Below, in pieces: positions 41,396 to 50,225 of a stretch of 64,000 nt of DNA. The stretch is from Amycolatopsis sp. WAC 01376 (lineage in GTDB: Bacteria; Actinomycetota; Actinomycetes; Mycobacteriales; Pseudonocardiaceae), in assembly GCF_003947415.1 (NCBI RefSeq), contig NZ_QHKL01000002.1, forward strand, positions 1,510,571 through 1,574,570. The letters are read 5' to 3'. The position numbers were made by a program, and so were the translations under genes. The notes under the pieces were generated by a model. It was not told the origin of the DNA. It worked only from the letters and a program-made list of their open reading frames with translations, and searched no databases. How positions within the stretch are numbered: position 1 is the stretch's first letter; each line of letters starts with the position of its first letter.

Positions 41396-41668
41396 GTGAC
41401 CAATTGCGGGGGAAGACACGCGAAGGCCCTCTTCCCGTGACTCGGTCGCGGGAAGAGGGCCTTCGCGTACCCCCAACACCTGTGGAACGTCTTTCGGTTT
41501 TTCGGCGGTCTGGTCTGCCCCCTCGGCAGGCCAGACCGCCGGTGCGCCGCGCCGCGGGTGGCGAACTTTCGGCTGCACAAGACAGGAGACGGCCGGGACT
41601 GCCCAGATACATCAAGATCGGCGGCCATTGGAGTGATCCAGGCCACGAGGGGCGATCACGCAGAGCGA
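41396..41668. repeat. Two hairpins between convergent genes
   Basis: A perfect 19-bp palindrome (41419-41437 with 41449-41467; core CGAAGGCCCTCTTCCCG) and a 16-bp stem with one mismatch (41504-41519 with 41525-41540; GGCGGTCTGG...CCAGACCGCC). They lie between the tandem GNAT and the AhpD-like gene, which converge. The remaining ~130 bases show nothing. Confidence 0.7.
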
Positions 41669-42172
41669 CTAGGCTCGGATGAGCCGATTTGCCAGGGTCG
41701 ACATCGTGTAGGCCCCGATGCCCATGACGACTTCGAGGGCGTTCCGCTCGGTGTAGCCGTACCCGAAGAAGGTCCGCAGGGTGTCGTCGTCCACGCCGCC
41801 CGCGGTTTCGAGCACCGCGAGCGTGAACTGCCGGATGGCTTCCAGCCGCTCCTCGGGCAAGGGCTCCTGTGAGCGAAGCGCCGCGATGACGTCGTCGTCC
41901 GCGTGCAGGCCCTTCAGCTTGCCGGTGTGGATCTCGACGCACACCTCGCAGCCGTTGCGGGTCGCCACGGTCATCACGACCGTCTCCCGCGCGAGGGGTT
42001 CGAGCGTCGTCCGCTCGAAACTCGCGCTGAGCTTCAGGAATCCGTCGAGCAATTCCGGTGACGACGCCTGGCGGGCGACGGCGGCGGGGAGGTGGCCGAA
42101 CTTCCGGATGGTCGCCTCCATCGAGCGACGCGAGGCTTCGGGTGCGGTTTCGACGGTGTGGTCGGTGAACAA
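41669..42172 (-). CDS. AhpD-like carboxymuconolactone decarboxylase family
   Basis: A 167-residue AhpD/CMD-fold protein. The redox centre is CEVCVEIH (Cys-x-x-Cys with His four residues on, about residues 75-82), as in alkylhydroperoxidases. The start is a TTG at 42172 with AAGGGG five bases upstream. It is divergent from a MarR regulator with shared operators, so it is probably the regulated target and part of an oxidant or electrophile response. Confidence 0.82.
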   Translation of the reverse strand: MFTDHTVETAPEASRRSMEATIRKFGHLPAAVARQASSPELLDGFLKLSASFERTTLEPLARETVVMTVATRNGCEVCVEIHTGKLKGLHADDDVIAALRSQEPLPEERLEAIRQFTLAVLETAGGVDDDTLRTFFGYGYTERNALEVVMGIGAYTMSTLANRLIRA

Positions 42173-42186
42173 GGCAGCCCCTTAAG

Positions 42187-42705
42187 ATGGTCAACGTGGT
42201 TGACGAAAAGGTAAACCAGGTTGTCGAACAACGCAAGCAGGTTTCCGACCCACCCGGGTTCGAGCTACCCCTCCTGCTGTTCGCGGGCTTCCGCTCGATC
42301 ATCGACCGGATGCACGCCGAACTGGCCGAGCAGGGACACCCCGACGTCCGCCCGGCGTACGGCTTCGCCATGCAGGCGATCGGCCGCCACGGCGCGACGG
42401 CGAGCGAGATCGGGCGGCGGCTCGGGGTCAGCAAGCAGGCGGCGGGCAAGACCATCGACAAGCTGGAGCAGCTCGGTTACGTCGAACGCGCCGACGACCC
42501 GGCCGACGCGCGGCGCAAGGTCGTCCGGCTCACCGCTCGCGGATTCGACTCACTCGGCCGGTCCGCGGCGATCTTCGAGGAGCTGCGCCAGGAATGGGTC
42601 GGCGCGCTGGGCGTCGAAAGGGTTCGCGCGCTCGAAGCCGACCTTCGCACGATGGCTCCGTCGGAGGGCTTCCGCCTCGACGTGGCGGGCTGGTTCGGGC
42701 CCTAG
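42187..42705 (+). CDS. MarR-family regulator
   Basis: A 172-residue winged-helix regulator. Recognition region ATASEIGRRLGVSKQAAGKTIDKLEQLGYVER and wing DDPADARRKVVRLTARG. If it starts at the ATG at 42187, the first codons lie over the GTCAAC palindrome. No ribosome-binding site is clear, so a later start is possible. It likely represses itself and the divergent AhpD-like gene. The TAG stop overlaps the convergent cupin stop within a single CTAG. Confidence 0.85.
   Translation: MVNVVDEKVNQVVEQRKQVSDPPGFELPLLLFAGFRSIIDRMHAELAEQGHPDVRPAYGFAMQAIGRHGATASEIGRRLGVSKQAAGKTIDKLEQLGYVERADDPADARRKVVRLTARGFDSLGRSAAIFEELRQEWVGALGVERVRALEADLRTMAPSEGFRLDVAGWFGP
42189..42226. promoter_or_regulatory. Pair of MarR-type operators
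   Basis: GTCAAC-GTG-GTTGAC (42189-42203) is a perfect 6-3-6 palindrome. A related GTAAAC-CAG-GTTGTC follows at about 42212-42226. Both lie at the divergent AhpD-like/marR start region. Confidence 0.6.
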
Positions 42706-43121
42706 AAGGGACAGCCCGGGTTCGGCGCGTCCTGCGAAAGCGGGCTCCCGTGCGGCAGCACGTAGAGCACCTCGAGCACCACCGGCGTCGTCCCGAGGTT
42801 TCGTCCGGTGTGGACGGTGTCGCTCGGTTCGGTGAAGACGGCGCCCTGCCGGTACAGGCCGTCGAGCCCGCAGTCGGCCGAGTTGTGCGTCAGCGTGCCG
42901 GCCTTGACGTACGCGTACAGCTTCCCGTCGTGGTAGTGCCAGCCGGTGTAGCCGCCGGGCTGGATGACGACCTCGCGCAGCACGTAATCGGTGTCGCCGA
43001 CGGTCTTCTGGTGGAAGATCGTCCCGGTCACCCCGGATCCGGGGGTCGCCTCGGCCGTCGCGGGGACGGCGAACGCGAGAACGAGTGTGGCGAGCAGTGT
43101 GGTCACAGACCGCAGGCGCAT
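42702..43121 (-). CDS. Secreted cupin-domain protein
   Basis: A 139-residue protein with a signal peptide (about 1-24, MRLRS then hydrophobic core, ATAEA) and a single cupin. The metal-site pattern is GWHYHDGKLYAYV (two His) with a later His in PSDTVHTG. Two cysteines (DCG and GCPF) may pair outside the cell. Function unknown. The stop overlaps the marR stop in one CTAG. I placed the start at ATG 43121, directly before the signal peptide. Confidence 0.78.
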   Translation of the reverse strand: MRLRSVTTLLATLVLAFAVPATAEATPGSGVTGTIFHQKTVGDTDYVLREVVIQPGGYTGWHYHDGKLYAYVKAGTLTHNSADCGLDGLYRQGAVFTEPSDTVHTGRNLGTTPVVLEVLYVLPHGSPLSQDAPNPGCPF

Positions 43122-43162
43122 GGGAAAACGGTACCGCGATCGGCGCTGCCCGAAAGGGCTGT

Positions 43163-44659
43163 TCAATTCGCCCGAAGCGTCCGCCGCAGCATCTTTCCGC
43201 TTTCGGTCCGCGGCAGCCGCTCCCGGAATTCGAAGCGGCGCGGCGTCTTGAACCCGGCGAGCTCGGCTCGGCAATGCTCTTCGAGCCGCTTCGCCAGCAA
43301 GGAATCACCGACGGCGCCGTCGACCGGTTGGACGACGGCGACGACCCGTTGTCCCCACTCGGGATCCGGTTCCCCGATCACCGCGACGTCGGCGACGTCG
43401 GGATGGCTCAGGAGCCGCGCCTCGATTTCGGCGGGGTAGATGTTCACGCCGCCGGAAAGGATGAGATCCGTCCGCCGGTCGCAAAGGAACACCCGGCCCG
43501 CGGCGTCGAGACAGCCGACGTCCCCGACGGTGACGAATTCCCCGGAACGCGCGGCGGCCGTCTTGCCCGGGTCATCGTGATAGTCGAATTTCGTGTGCGC
43601 GGAACTGAAGTAGAGCGTCCCGGTCTCGCCCGCGGGGAGTTCGGCGCCGTCATCGTCCAGAACCTTGACCTGCACCCCGTCCAGCGGTTCGCCGACGGTG
43701 CCCGGCGCGGCGAGCCATTCGTGCGCGTGCACCGCCGTGATCAGGCCCTCGGACGCGCCGTAGTACTCGTGGACCACCGGTCCGAGCCAAGCGAGCATCC
43801 GCTCCTTGACCTCGCGCGGGCACGGCGCGGCACCGTGGATCACCGAGTTCAGGCTCGACAGGTCGTAGCGCGCTCGGACGTCCTCGGGCAGCCGCAGCAT
43901 GCGGTGGAACATCGTCGGCACCAGATGCGTGCTCGTCACGCGGTGCTTTTCCGTGAGCCGCAGCGTTTCCTCGGCGTCGAACCGGTCCATCAGCACGAGC
44001 GTGTGCCCGAGATGCAGGATCGACGTCGAGAACATGCCCGGCGCCGCGTGGTAGAGCGGGCAGGCGACGAGGTGTACGCCGTGCCCTGGCAGGACATCCA
44101 GCCGCTCGAGGACGTGCGCGTGGACCGGGTGCAGCGCGGGTGGCCGCCCGGACAGGGCACGCCGCACGCCTTTGGGACGCCCTGTGGTCCCGGACGTGTA
44201 GAGCATCGTCTGGCCGGCGGTCCGCCGCTCCGGCGTGGTGGTCGGCAGGTCCGCGCCCCAGGTCGCGTAGTCCGCCCATCCGGGTGTCACGCCCCGCGAA
44301 AACCGGTGCAGGCCATTCAATTCCGCGGTGCACGTGGCCGCGATGTCCGCGTCCGCGACGGCGACCTTGGCGCCGCTGTTGGCCGCGATGTAGCCGATCT
44401 CGGCGGGCGAGGACCGATGGTTGACCGGCGTGAAGTACATCCCCGCCTGCAGGGTCGCCAGCAGGAGCTCGTAGTAGGTGAGTCCATTGTGGATGATCGC
44501 GAGCACGCCGTCGCCTTCGCCGAGGCCGAGCGCCCGCAGGGCGTGGGTCAGCTGATTCGCGCGTGCCGAGAGCTCGCCGAAGGTGGTCTCGCGCCCATCG
44601 ACGTCGATCACCGCGACGCGGCCGGGGTCCTGGGCGGCGACCTCGTAGAACGTGCTCAT
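43163..44659 (-). CDS. Acyl-CoA synthetase (AMP-forming), FadD-like
   Basis: A 498-residue adenylate-forming ligase. P-loop TSGTTGRPKGVRR (about 160), YYGASEGL motif (about 293), the acid GDVGCLD (about 378) with DLILSGG, and the C-terminal catalytic Lys in PRTESGKMLRR. It activates a fatty or aromatic acid as acyl-CoA. The ATG overlaps the stop of the upstream TetR gene by four bases, so both are one operon and the regulator may sense the acyl-CoA product. Confidence 0.9.
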   Translation of the reverse strand: MSTFYEVAAQDPGRVAVIDVDGRETTFGELSARANQLTHALRALGLGEGDGVLAIIHNGLTYYELLLATLQAGMYFTPVNHRSSPAEIGYIAANSGAKVAVADADIAATCTAELNGLHRFSRGVTPGWADYATWGADLPTTTPERRTAGQTMLYTSGTTGRPKGVRRALSGRPPALHPVHAHVLERLDVLPGHGVHLVACPLYHAAPGMFSTSILHLGHTLVLMDRFDAEETLRLTEKHRVTSTHLVPTMFHRMLRLPEDVRARYDLSSLNSVIHGAAPCPREVKERMLAWLGPVVHEYYGASEGLITAVHAHEWLAAPGTVGEPLDGVQVKVLDDDGAELPAGETGTLYFSSAHTKFDYHDDPGKTAAARSGEFVTVGDVGCLDAAGRVFLCDRRTDLILSGGVNIYPAEIEARLLSHPDVADVAVIGEPDPEWGQRVVAVVQPVDGAVGDSLLAKRLEEHCRAELAGFKTPRRFEFRERLPRTESGKMLRRTLRAN

Positions 44660-45276
44660 TTCGTCACCGATCCGGGGTGTCGCAGGGTTTCCAGATGCCG
44701 ACCGAGCACCGTGCGCATCAGCTCGGGCGGCGTCCGCCCGCCCGCCATGGCGAGGCCGTCCAGCAACGCCGCCAGCCGTTCGGTTTCGACATCCAGGTCG
44801 AGGTCGTCGAGCAGGCCGCCCGCGCCACGCGCGCCTTCGAGCACCCGGCGGACGAGTGCGCGGACTCCCGCGTGTGCCCGCGCGGCTTCCTCGGCGAGAT
44901 CCGGGCGGTACTTCGCGGCGGCGGAGAAGGCCAGCCAGACGTCGGTCTCGGCACGGGTCTGCTCGGTGAGCGGAAGCAGTTCGCCGAGCAGCGCTTCGGT
45001 GAGTTCCTGACGGCGTGAACGCGGGGTCTCCGGATCGAGCAGTTCGGGGAGATGGCGCAACAGCCGCGCTTCCACCCGGTCTCCGAGCGCGCGCATGGCG
45101 AACACGATCAGCTCGTCGTGCCCCCGGAAGTAGTGCCGCACCGACCCGATCGCGAGCCCGGCCTCGTCGGCCACGCTTCTGAGTGACGCCTGCGCGAGGC
45201 CGTCCCGCTGGATCACCCGGAAGACGGCTTCGGCTATCTCCAGGCGCCGGGCTCCGGGATCGACGATCTTCGGCAT
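44656..45276 (-). CDS. TetR-family regulator
   Basis: A 206-residue TetR repressor. HTH region IAEAVFRVIQRDG, LRSVADEAGLAIGSVRHYFRGHDEL (about 12-53). The effector domain is Leu-rich and ends LRHPGS. It is translated as one unit with the acyl-CoA ligase and divergent from a small membrane protein. ATG 45276 lies six bases after a TATAAA -10 element, so the message is probably leaderless and the operator covers the promoter. Confidence 0.88.
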   Translation of the reverse strand: MPKIVDPGARRLEIAEAVFRVIQRDGLAQASLRSVADEAGLAIGSVRHYFRGHDELIVFAMRALGDRVEARLLRHLPELLDPETPRSRRQELTEALLGELLPLTEQTRAETDVWLAFSAAAKYRPDLAEEAARAHAGVRALVRRVLEGARGAGGLLDDLDLDVETERLAALLDGLAMAGGRTPPELMRTVLGRHLETLRHPGSVTK

Positions 45277-45281
45277 GTTGC

Positions 45282-45330
45282 CTTTATAGCACGACCTTGC
45301 TATTTTATTTGGCACAGTCATGCTATAAAG
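45282..45330. promoter_or_regulatory. TetR operator with two embedded -10 boxes
   Basis: CTTTATAGCA (45282-45291) and TGCTATAAAG (45321-45330) are perfect inverted copies. Between them ATAGCA-n6-TGCTAT (45286-45303) adds a third half-site. Each outer arm contains TATAAA reading toward its gene, so one regulator could close both divergent promoters. Confidence 0.65.
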
Positions 45331-45339
45331 GGGGAGTTC

Positions 45340-45831
45340 ATGCGGACCTGGTTGCTGATCGCGCTGGCGGTCGCCGTGGTGATCGTGATCGTCGTGCGCA
45401 GGCTGCGCGGGGAGCCACTGGTCGCCCGCGAGGTGTTCGGGGCGCCGGTGGTCCTGCTCGCTTTCGGCGTCTACGGCCTGGTCAAGCTCGAAAGTTTCAC
45501 CCTCACGGACGGCGCCTGGCTCGTGCTGGGCTCTGTGATCGGTTGCGGCCTCGGCGCGGTGCGCGCAGCCACCACGAAACTGTTCGAGCGTGACGGCGTG
45601 CTGTGGCTGCGCTACACCGGTTGGACGTTCGGCGTCTGGGTGGTTTCGCTGGTGGTGAACTTCGGGATCGGCTTCCTGGCCACGACGGCCGGGGCGCATC
45701 CCGACGCGCGGCCGGTGACGTTGTCGATCGGCGTCAGCCTGCTGGGGGAGGCGTTGGTGATCGGCCTTCGCGCGAAGACGACGGGGCTGCCGTACGCCCC
45801 GCCGTCCGAGTCCGTGCTTTCCCGCCGTTAA
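45340..45831 (+). CDS. Four-helix membrane protein, unknown function
   Basis: A 163-residue protein with four hydrophobic helices (about 1-19, 29-48, 59-78, 86-108, with a final amphipathic segment). It looks like the DUF1453/CcdC-type small membrane proteins, but the match is weak. ATG 45340 has GGGGGAG three to nine bases upstream. It is divergent from the TetR gene and shares its operator, so expression is likely repressed with the acyl-CoA ligase. Its TAA overlaps the convergent aminotransferase TAA in one TTAA. Confidence 0.65.
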   Translation: MRTWLLIALAVAVVIVIVVRRLRGEPLVAREVFGAPVVLLAFGVYGLVKLESFTLTDGAWLVLGSVIGCGLGAVRAATTKLFERDGVLWLRYTGWTFGVWVVSLVVNFGIGFLATTAGAHPDARPVTLSIGVSLLGEALVIGLRAKTTGLPYAPPSESVLSRR

Positions 45832-47006
45832 GCCAGCTTCTCGACTTCGCCGACGAGGAGCGCGATGTCGTCTTCGGTGTTGAAGTAGTGCACCGAAGAC
45901 CGGACCATCGACGGCAGCCCGCGCGCGGCGAAGTCGAACTGCGCGGACGTCGCTTCGACGACGCTGACGTTGACCTTCTTCGCCGTCAGGCGCTTCTTCA
46001 CTTCCTGTGACGGCGTTTTCGCCACGCTGAACGTGACGATCCCGCACTGCCGCGTGCCTTGGTCGTGGACGCGGACGCCGGGGACCTCGCGCAGGGCGTC
46101 GCGGAGTTTCGCGGCGAGCGCGGCGACGCGGGCTTCGATGGCGGGCATGCCCCACTCGAGGGCGTAATCGATCGCCGCGCCGAGACCGTGCAGGGCGGCG
46201 TGATCGCGTTCCCAGACCTCGAACATCTTCGCCGTCGGATCGACTTCGTAGCTTTCGGGCGCCGTCCACGCCGCCGAATGAAGGTCGAGCATCGCGGGCT
46301 CGACGCGCTCGCGCAGCTGCGGGTGTGCGTAGAGGAACCCGGTGCCCCGCGGCCCGCGCAGGTACTTGCGGCCGGTCACGCTGAGCGCGTCGCAGTTCAG
46401 GCGTGCGACGTCAAGGTCGATCTGGCCGGCGCTCTGGCAAGCGTCCAGCAGGAACGGGATCCCGGCCTCGCGTGCGACCGCGCCGATCTCCTCGGCGGGG
46501 TTCACCAGCCCGCCCTGGGTCGGCACGTGGGAGACGGCGATCAGCTTGACGTCGCCGTCGACGCGGCGTTTCAGGTCCTCGACGTCCAGCTGTCCGGACT
46601 CGTCGTTCTCGACCACCTCGACGACGGCGCCGGTGCGCTTCGCGAGCTGCAGGAACGAGATGACGTTGCTCGCGTACTCGGATTTCGCCGTCAGGATCCG
46701 GTCACCCGCGGCGAACGGCAGCGCGTAGAAGATCGCCTGCCAGGACCGGGTCGCGTTGTCGGTCAGCGCGATGTCTTCGGGGTCGGCGCCGACGAGGCGC
46801 GCGGCCGAGTCGTACACGCCGTTCATCCGTTCCACGGTCGCCGCGGCCTGCTCGTATCCGCCGATCAGGGCTTCTTCTCGCAGGTAGCCGACGACGGTGT
46901 CGGTCACCCGCGCGGGCGGCAGCGACGATCCGGCGTTGTTGAGGTGGACCACTTCCGCGCAGCCCGGTGTCTCGGCACGAGCACGGTTCACATCGAAGTC
47001 CGTCAT
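45828..47006 (-). CDS. Class-V aminotransferase / cysteine-desulfurase-like
   Basis: A 392-residue PLP enzyme. PLP-binding Lys in VTGRKYLRGPRG (about residue 227), cofactor Asp in FLLDACQSAG, and opening HLNNAGSSLPP. These fit the class-V fold shared by NifS-like desulfurases and isopenicillin N epimerase. No SUF/ISC genes or scaffold are adjacent, so it may act on a specific amino acid. ATG 47006 is the first Met before the fold. It is divergent from a GntR regulator, which may control it. Confidence 0.87.
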   Translation of the reverse strand: MTDFDVNRARAETPGCAEVVHLNNAGSSLPPARVTDTVVGYLREEALIGGYEQAAATVERMNGVYDSAARLVGADPEDIALTDNATRSWQAIFYALPFAAGDRILTAKSEYASNVISFLQLAKRTGAVVEVVENDESGQLDVEDLKRRVDGDVKLIAVSHVPTQGGLVNPAEEIGAVAREAGIPFLLDACQSAGQIDLDVARLNCDALSVTGRKYLRGPRGTGFLYAHPQLRERVEPAMLDLHSAAWTAPESYEVDPTAKMFEVWERDHAALHGLGAAIDYALEWGMPAIEARVAALAAKLRDALREVPGVRVHDQGTRQCGIVTFSVAKTPSQEVKKRLTAKKVNVSVVEATSAQFDFAARGLPSMVRSSVHYFNTEDDIALLVGEVEKLA

Positions 47007-47052
47007 GCCTAACTGAATACAGTACGGCCGAACTGCATGCAATACTGCACCG
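47007..47052. promoter_or_regulatory. Divergent promoter and GntR half-sites
   Basis: A 46-base gap carries repeated ATACAGT / ACTGCA / AATACTGC half-sites. For gntR, AATACT ends six bases before the ATG. On the minus strand TACTGT lies 12 bases before the aminotransferase ATG. Half-sites over both promoters suggest control by the GntR protein. Confidence 0.4.
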
Positions 47053-47682
47053 ATGACGAGGAACCTGCTCCGGCGCGACCTCGCGGAGGAGATCACCGCC
47101 CGCGTGCTCGACGGCCGCATCGCCGCGGACAGCCGCATCAACGAGGTGCACCTCGCGCGCGAGCTGGGCGTCAGCCGGACACCGTTGCGTGAGGCGCTGA
47201 TCGGGCTTGCCGATCGAGGGCTGCTCGTATCGGCGCCGGGGCGTGGTTTTCTCGTACCGCCGTTCGATCCGGAAGAGGCCCGGCAGCTGTACCCGCTCGT
47301 CGCGGAGCTGGAGTCGCTCGCGTTGCGATGGAGCTCGCCGCAGGACCTCGCCGGTCTCACCGGCGGCCTGGACCGGATCGCCGACGAGATGACCGCGGAA
47401 CTCGAGCGGCAGGGCGATCTGTCCACTTTGGATGATCGCTGGCACGCGCTGCTCGTGTCGCGGTGCACGAATCCGCATCTGCTGCGCCTGCTCGAGCAGA
47501 CGAAGCCGCTGCTGAAACGCTATGACGCGCGTTATTTCGGTGGCGCCGAACGCGCCAAGGAGAGTATCGACGAGCACCACCGGATCGCCGGTGCGATCCG
47601 CGCCTCCGACCTGGCGACGGCGTTGGAGCTGCTCGTGCGGAACTGGGTGAAAACGTTGGCATATCTGGAAGACATGGGGTGA
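47053..47682 (+). CDS. GntR-family regulator, FCD type
   Basis: A 209-residue FCD-domain GntR. Winged helix with HLARELGVSRTPLREALIGLADRGLL (about 34-59) and an effector domain with metal-type His/Asp in LDDRWHALLV, HLLRLLEQ and the late DEHHRIAGAI. It likely controls the divergent aminotransferase gene. A phosphodiesterase follows four bases later and is probably co-transcribed. Confidence 0.87.
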   Translation: MTRNLLRRDLAEEITARVLDGRIAADSRINEVHLARELGVSRTPLREALIGLADRGLLVSAPGRGFLVPPFDPEEARQLYPLVAELESLALRWSSPQDLAGLTGGLDRIADEMTAELERQGDLSTLDDRWHALLVSRCTNPHLLRLLEQTKPLLKRYDARYFGGAERAKESIDEHHRIAGAIRASDLATALELLVRNWVKTLAYLEDMG

Positions 47683-47686
47683 AACG

Positions 47687-48448
47687 ATGTTCGTGACGGC
47701 ACATCTGAGTGACAACCATCTCGACGGCGGGGAACGCGCCGACGAACGCACCGCACGGGTGATGCGGTATCTGGAGAACCTCGCGACCCCGGTCGACGCG
47801 ATCCTGGTGACCGGGGACATCGCCGACCACGGCACGCTCGAGGAGTACCGGCGCGCGGCCGAACTGTTCAAGACCGACGTCCCGCTGTTCACCTGCCCCG
47901 GCAACCACGACAAGCGCGGCCCGTTCCGCGAGGGGCTGCTCGGCCAGGCTCCGGACGACGCCCCGGTCAACGCGGTGCACACGGTCGGCGACGTCACCTT
48001 CGTGATGGCCGATTCGAGCATCCCGGGGAAACCGGACGGTCAGTTCGACGACGCGACCATGGCCTGGCTGGAGGACGTGCTCGCCGACGGTGACGGCCCC
48101 GCCTTCATCGCGTTCCACCATCCGCCGGTCCCGCTCGGGCTGCCTCTGGTGGACGCCATGCGCCAGTACGGGGAGGACAAACTGGCCGAGGTGCTCGCAC
48201 GTCATCCGCGAGTGGTGGCCTTGCTCTGCGGACACGTCCACGCGTCGGCCTCGACGATCTTCGCGGGTGTGCCGCTGCGTTCGGCGCCCTCGGTCGGGTC
48301 CAGCATCCTGTTCCCGTGGGAGGAGAACGGCCTCCGGCCGTGGAGTGAAGGCGGGCCGATCGATTACGACCTGCCGCCGTCGCTGCTGTTCCACGTGCTG
48401 CACGACGACGGCAGGCTGACCACGCACCAGCGGGTCGTGCCCGCTTAA
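47687..48448 (+). CDS. Class-III cyclic-nucleotide phosphodiesterase-like
   Basis: A 253-residue calcineurin-like metallophosphoesterase. Metal motifs in order: HLSDNHL, TGDIADHG (about 41), CPGNHDKRG (about 71), FHHPP (about 143) and CGHVHAS (about 183). These fit CpdA/Rv0805-type enzymes that cleave cAMP and 2',3'-cyclic nucleotides. It starts four bases after gntR, with GGGGTGA upstream. Its last four bases overlap the convergent hydrolase gene. True substrate unknown. Confidence 0.87.
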   Translation: MFVTAHLSDNHLDGGERADERTARVMRYLENLATPVDAILVTGDIADHGTLEEYRRAAELFKTDVPLFTCPGNHDKRGPFREGLLGQAPDDAPVNAVHTVGDVTFVMADSSIPGKPDGQFDDATMAWLEDVLADGDGPAFIAFHHPPVPLGLPLVDAMRQYGEDKLAEVLARHPRVVALLCGHVHASASTIFAGVPLRSAPSVGSSILFPWEENGLRPWSEGGPIDYDLPPSLLFHVLHDDGRLTTHQRVVPA

Positions 48449-50067
48449 CCCTCGAACACCGGAAGTGTGATCCGGGACGGCCGCGCGGGGTCGTGGAAGA
48501 TCTCGAACCGCGCGGGTTTCCCATCCACCGCGCTGAAAACGGGCTCGTCGGTGCCGTGGTTGCGGGCGAAGCGCGGGAACGCCCCGCCCGCGACCTGCAG
48601 CCGCAGCCGGTGTCCGCGGCGGAACCGGTAGGCCGTCGGGTCGAGGTGGATCTCTGCCGCGACCACACCGTCCACATCGGACTCGGGGATACCGGGACGC
48701 AGGCGGAGAATGCCGTCGGTGACGTTGCGGGAGACACCGCGACCGTCCACATCGCACAGCCGGACGAAGACGTCGCCGTGCCCGAGGTCGGTCCGGACGT
48801 GCACCAGCGCGGAGATCTCACCGATGACGTCGAGGTCGCGTTTCAGCATGTCACCGGTGAAGAGCAGTACGTCCGGCCGTGCCTCGATGTCCTTGTTGTC
48901 CTGTTGTTTCTGCACGCCCGAAAGCAGGGGACCGCCGACGGTCGGCGTCGGATCGGCCGGGTCGAAGGTGAACCTGCCCGGTTTCGACTCCACCGGCGCA
49001 TCGGGGGAAATCCTGCCGGGGCGCAGGAAATACGACGTGGCTTCGGACTCGGGCGGCCAGCTTTCGAAGTCCAGCCACCGCCCGGAGCCCTGGAGGTACA
49101 GGCGCACGGGTGACTGCCTCAGCGGCGCGCGGTCGCCGAGGAGATGCGCCGAGAGGAAACCGATCTGGTCGGTCAGCAGGGTTTTGAGGCTGGCGGGTTC
49201 GCCGTGCGCCCACGGGCCGATGGTGATCCGCGGTGCGCGTCCGGCCGCGGCGAGTTCCTTGAAGTCGCGCAGCTGGGCGGAGATGAACAGGTCGTACCAG
49301 CCGGTCACCATGGTCACCGGGGTCCTCAGCGCGGCGACCTCGGCGCTGTGGTCCGACGGCGCCCAGAAGTCGTCGCCCGGTTCAGCGTGTCCGGTGACGT
49401 CCTGGAGGAACCGCACCTGTTTGCCGATGGCCGCGACGTCCGCGCCGGAGATCGGCAGAAAGCCCATGGCCCGGCGCGTCTTCTTCGTCTGCCAAGGGTT
49501 CGGGAGGCCGGCGAACCGGCCCTCCTGGCGGCCGATCAGCGCCGACCACGAGACCATGTTGTCGACAGCGAGGATGCCGCCGGGATAGAAGGTCGACACG
49601 AACTCCGACGTGGTCACGCCGAGACACAGTGCTTCGAGCGGCTCGTCGAGGTACGGCGCGACAGCCCACTGCGTGTGGCCGAGGTAGCTCGCGCCCGCCA
49701 TCGCGACGCGGCCGTCGCACCACGGCTGCTCGCGCAGCCAGGCGACGGTGGCGAGACCGTCCTCCTTCTCCAGATGGAACGGCCGGAACTCGCCGCCGGA
49801 GCCGAAGGTCCCGCGGGTGCTCTGGAGGACCGTCTGCAACCCGTGCCGCGCGAACGTCTCGCCGAAGACCTTGCCCATCAGGCCCTTGCGGCCGTACGGC
49901 GTGCGGATCAGCACCACCGGCCGCGGCTCGTCGCCAGGGACGGCGTAGCGATCCGCGAGCAGGCGGACGCCGTCGGGCATCGGGACGGGGATCCCCTTGG
50001 TCGCCGAGGGGGCGGTGCCTTCGGCGGGCGGGAGGCCGAGGTACCGGTCGAGAAGTCGGTCGAGCAC
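48445..50067 (-). CDS. CocE/NonD-family hydrolase (X-Pro peptidase fold)
   Basis: A 540-residue alpha/beta hydrolase of the S15/CocE type. Nucleophile Ser in MAGASYLGHTQW (about 124), acid Asp in VTGWYDLF (about 255), His in PWAHGEPA (about 285), and a C-terminal jelly-roll (LRLQVAGGAFPRFARN). The family hydrolyses esters (cocaine esterase) or Xaa-Pro peptides. GTG 50067 fits the family start LDRLLDRYLGLPP; GTG 50097 would add ten residues. It is downstream of aspA, separated by a palindrome. Confidence 0.87.
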   Translation of the reverse strand: MLDRLLDRYLGLPPAEGTAPSATKGIPVPMPDGVRLLADRYAVPGDEPRPVVLIRTPYGRKGLMGKVFGETFARHGLQTVLQSTRGTFGSGGEFRPFHLEKEDGLATVAWLREQPWCDGRVAMAGASYLGHTQWAVAPYLDEPLEALCLGVTTSEFVSTFYPGGILAVDNMVSWSALIGRQEGRFAGLPNPWQTKKTRRAMGFLPISGADVAAIGKQVRFLQDVTGHAEPGDDFWAPSDHSAEVAALRTPVTMVTGWYDLFISAQLRDFKELAAAGRAPRITIGPWAHGEPASLKTLLTDQIGFLSAHLLGDRAPLRQSPVRLYLQGSGRWLDFESWPPESEATSYFLRPGRISPDAPVESKPGRFTFDPADPTPTVGGPLLSGVQKQQDNKDIEARPDVLLFTGDMLKRDLDVIGEISALVHVRTDLGHGDVFVRLCDVDGRGVSRNVTDGILRLRPGIPESDVDGVVAAEIHLDPTAYRFRRGHRLRLQVAGGAFPRFARNHGTDEPVFSAVDGKPARFEIFHDPARPSRITLPVFEG

Positions 50068-50143
50068 GCCAGTGCCGCCTTTCGTGCGGAGGATCACCTT
50101 CCGCTTACGACCGTACTCGCGTGACCCCGCGCCCGCCTGAAAG

Positions 50144-50186
50144 GAAAGCGTCCTTCATTGCGAAATCGGCAATGAAGGACGCTTTC
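50144..50186 (-). terminator. 18-bp perfect palindrome downstream of aspA
   Basis: Bases 50144-50161 pair with 50169-50186 around a seven-base loop (core AAAGCGTCCTTCATTGC). It follows the aspA stop by 39 bases and precedes the hydrolase start on the same strand. A likely terminator of the asparagine operon and a member of the CCTTCA palindrome family. Confidence 0.7.
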
Positions 50187-50225
50187 ATGGCGCGGGGCGG
50201 ACCGCCCGGTACCGCCCCGCGGGTC

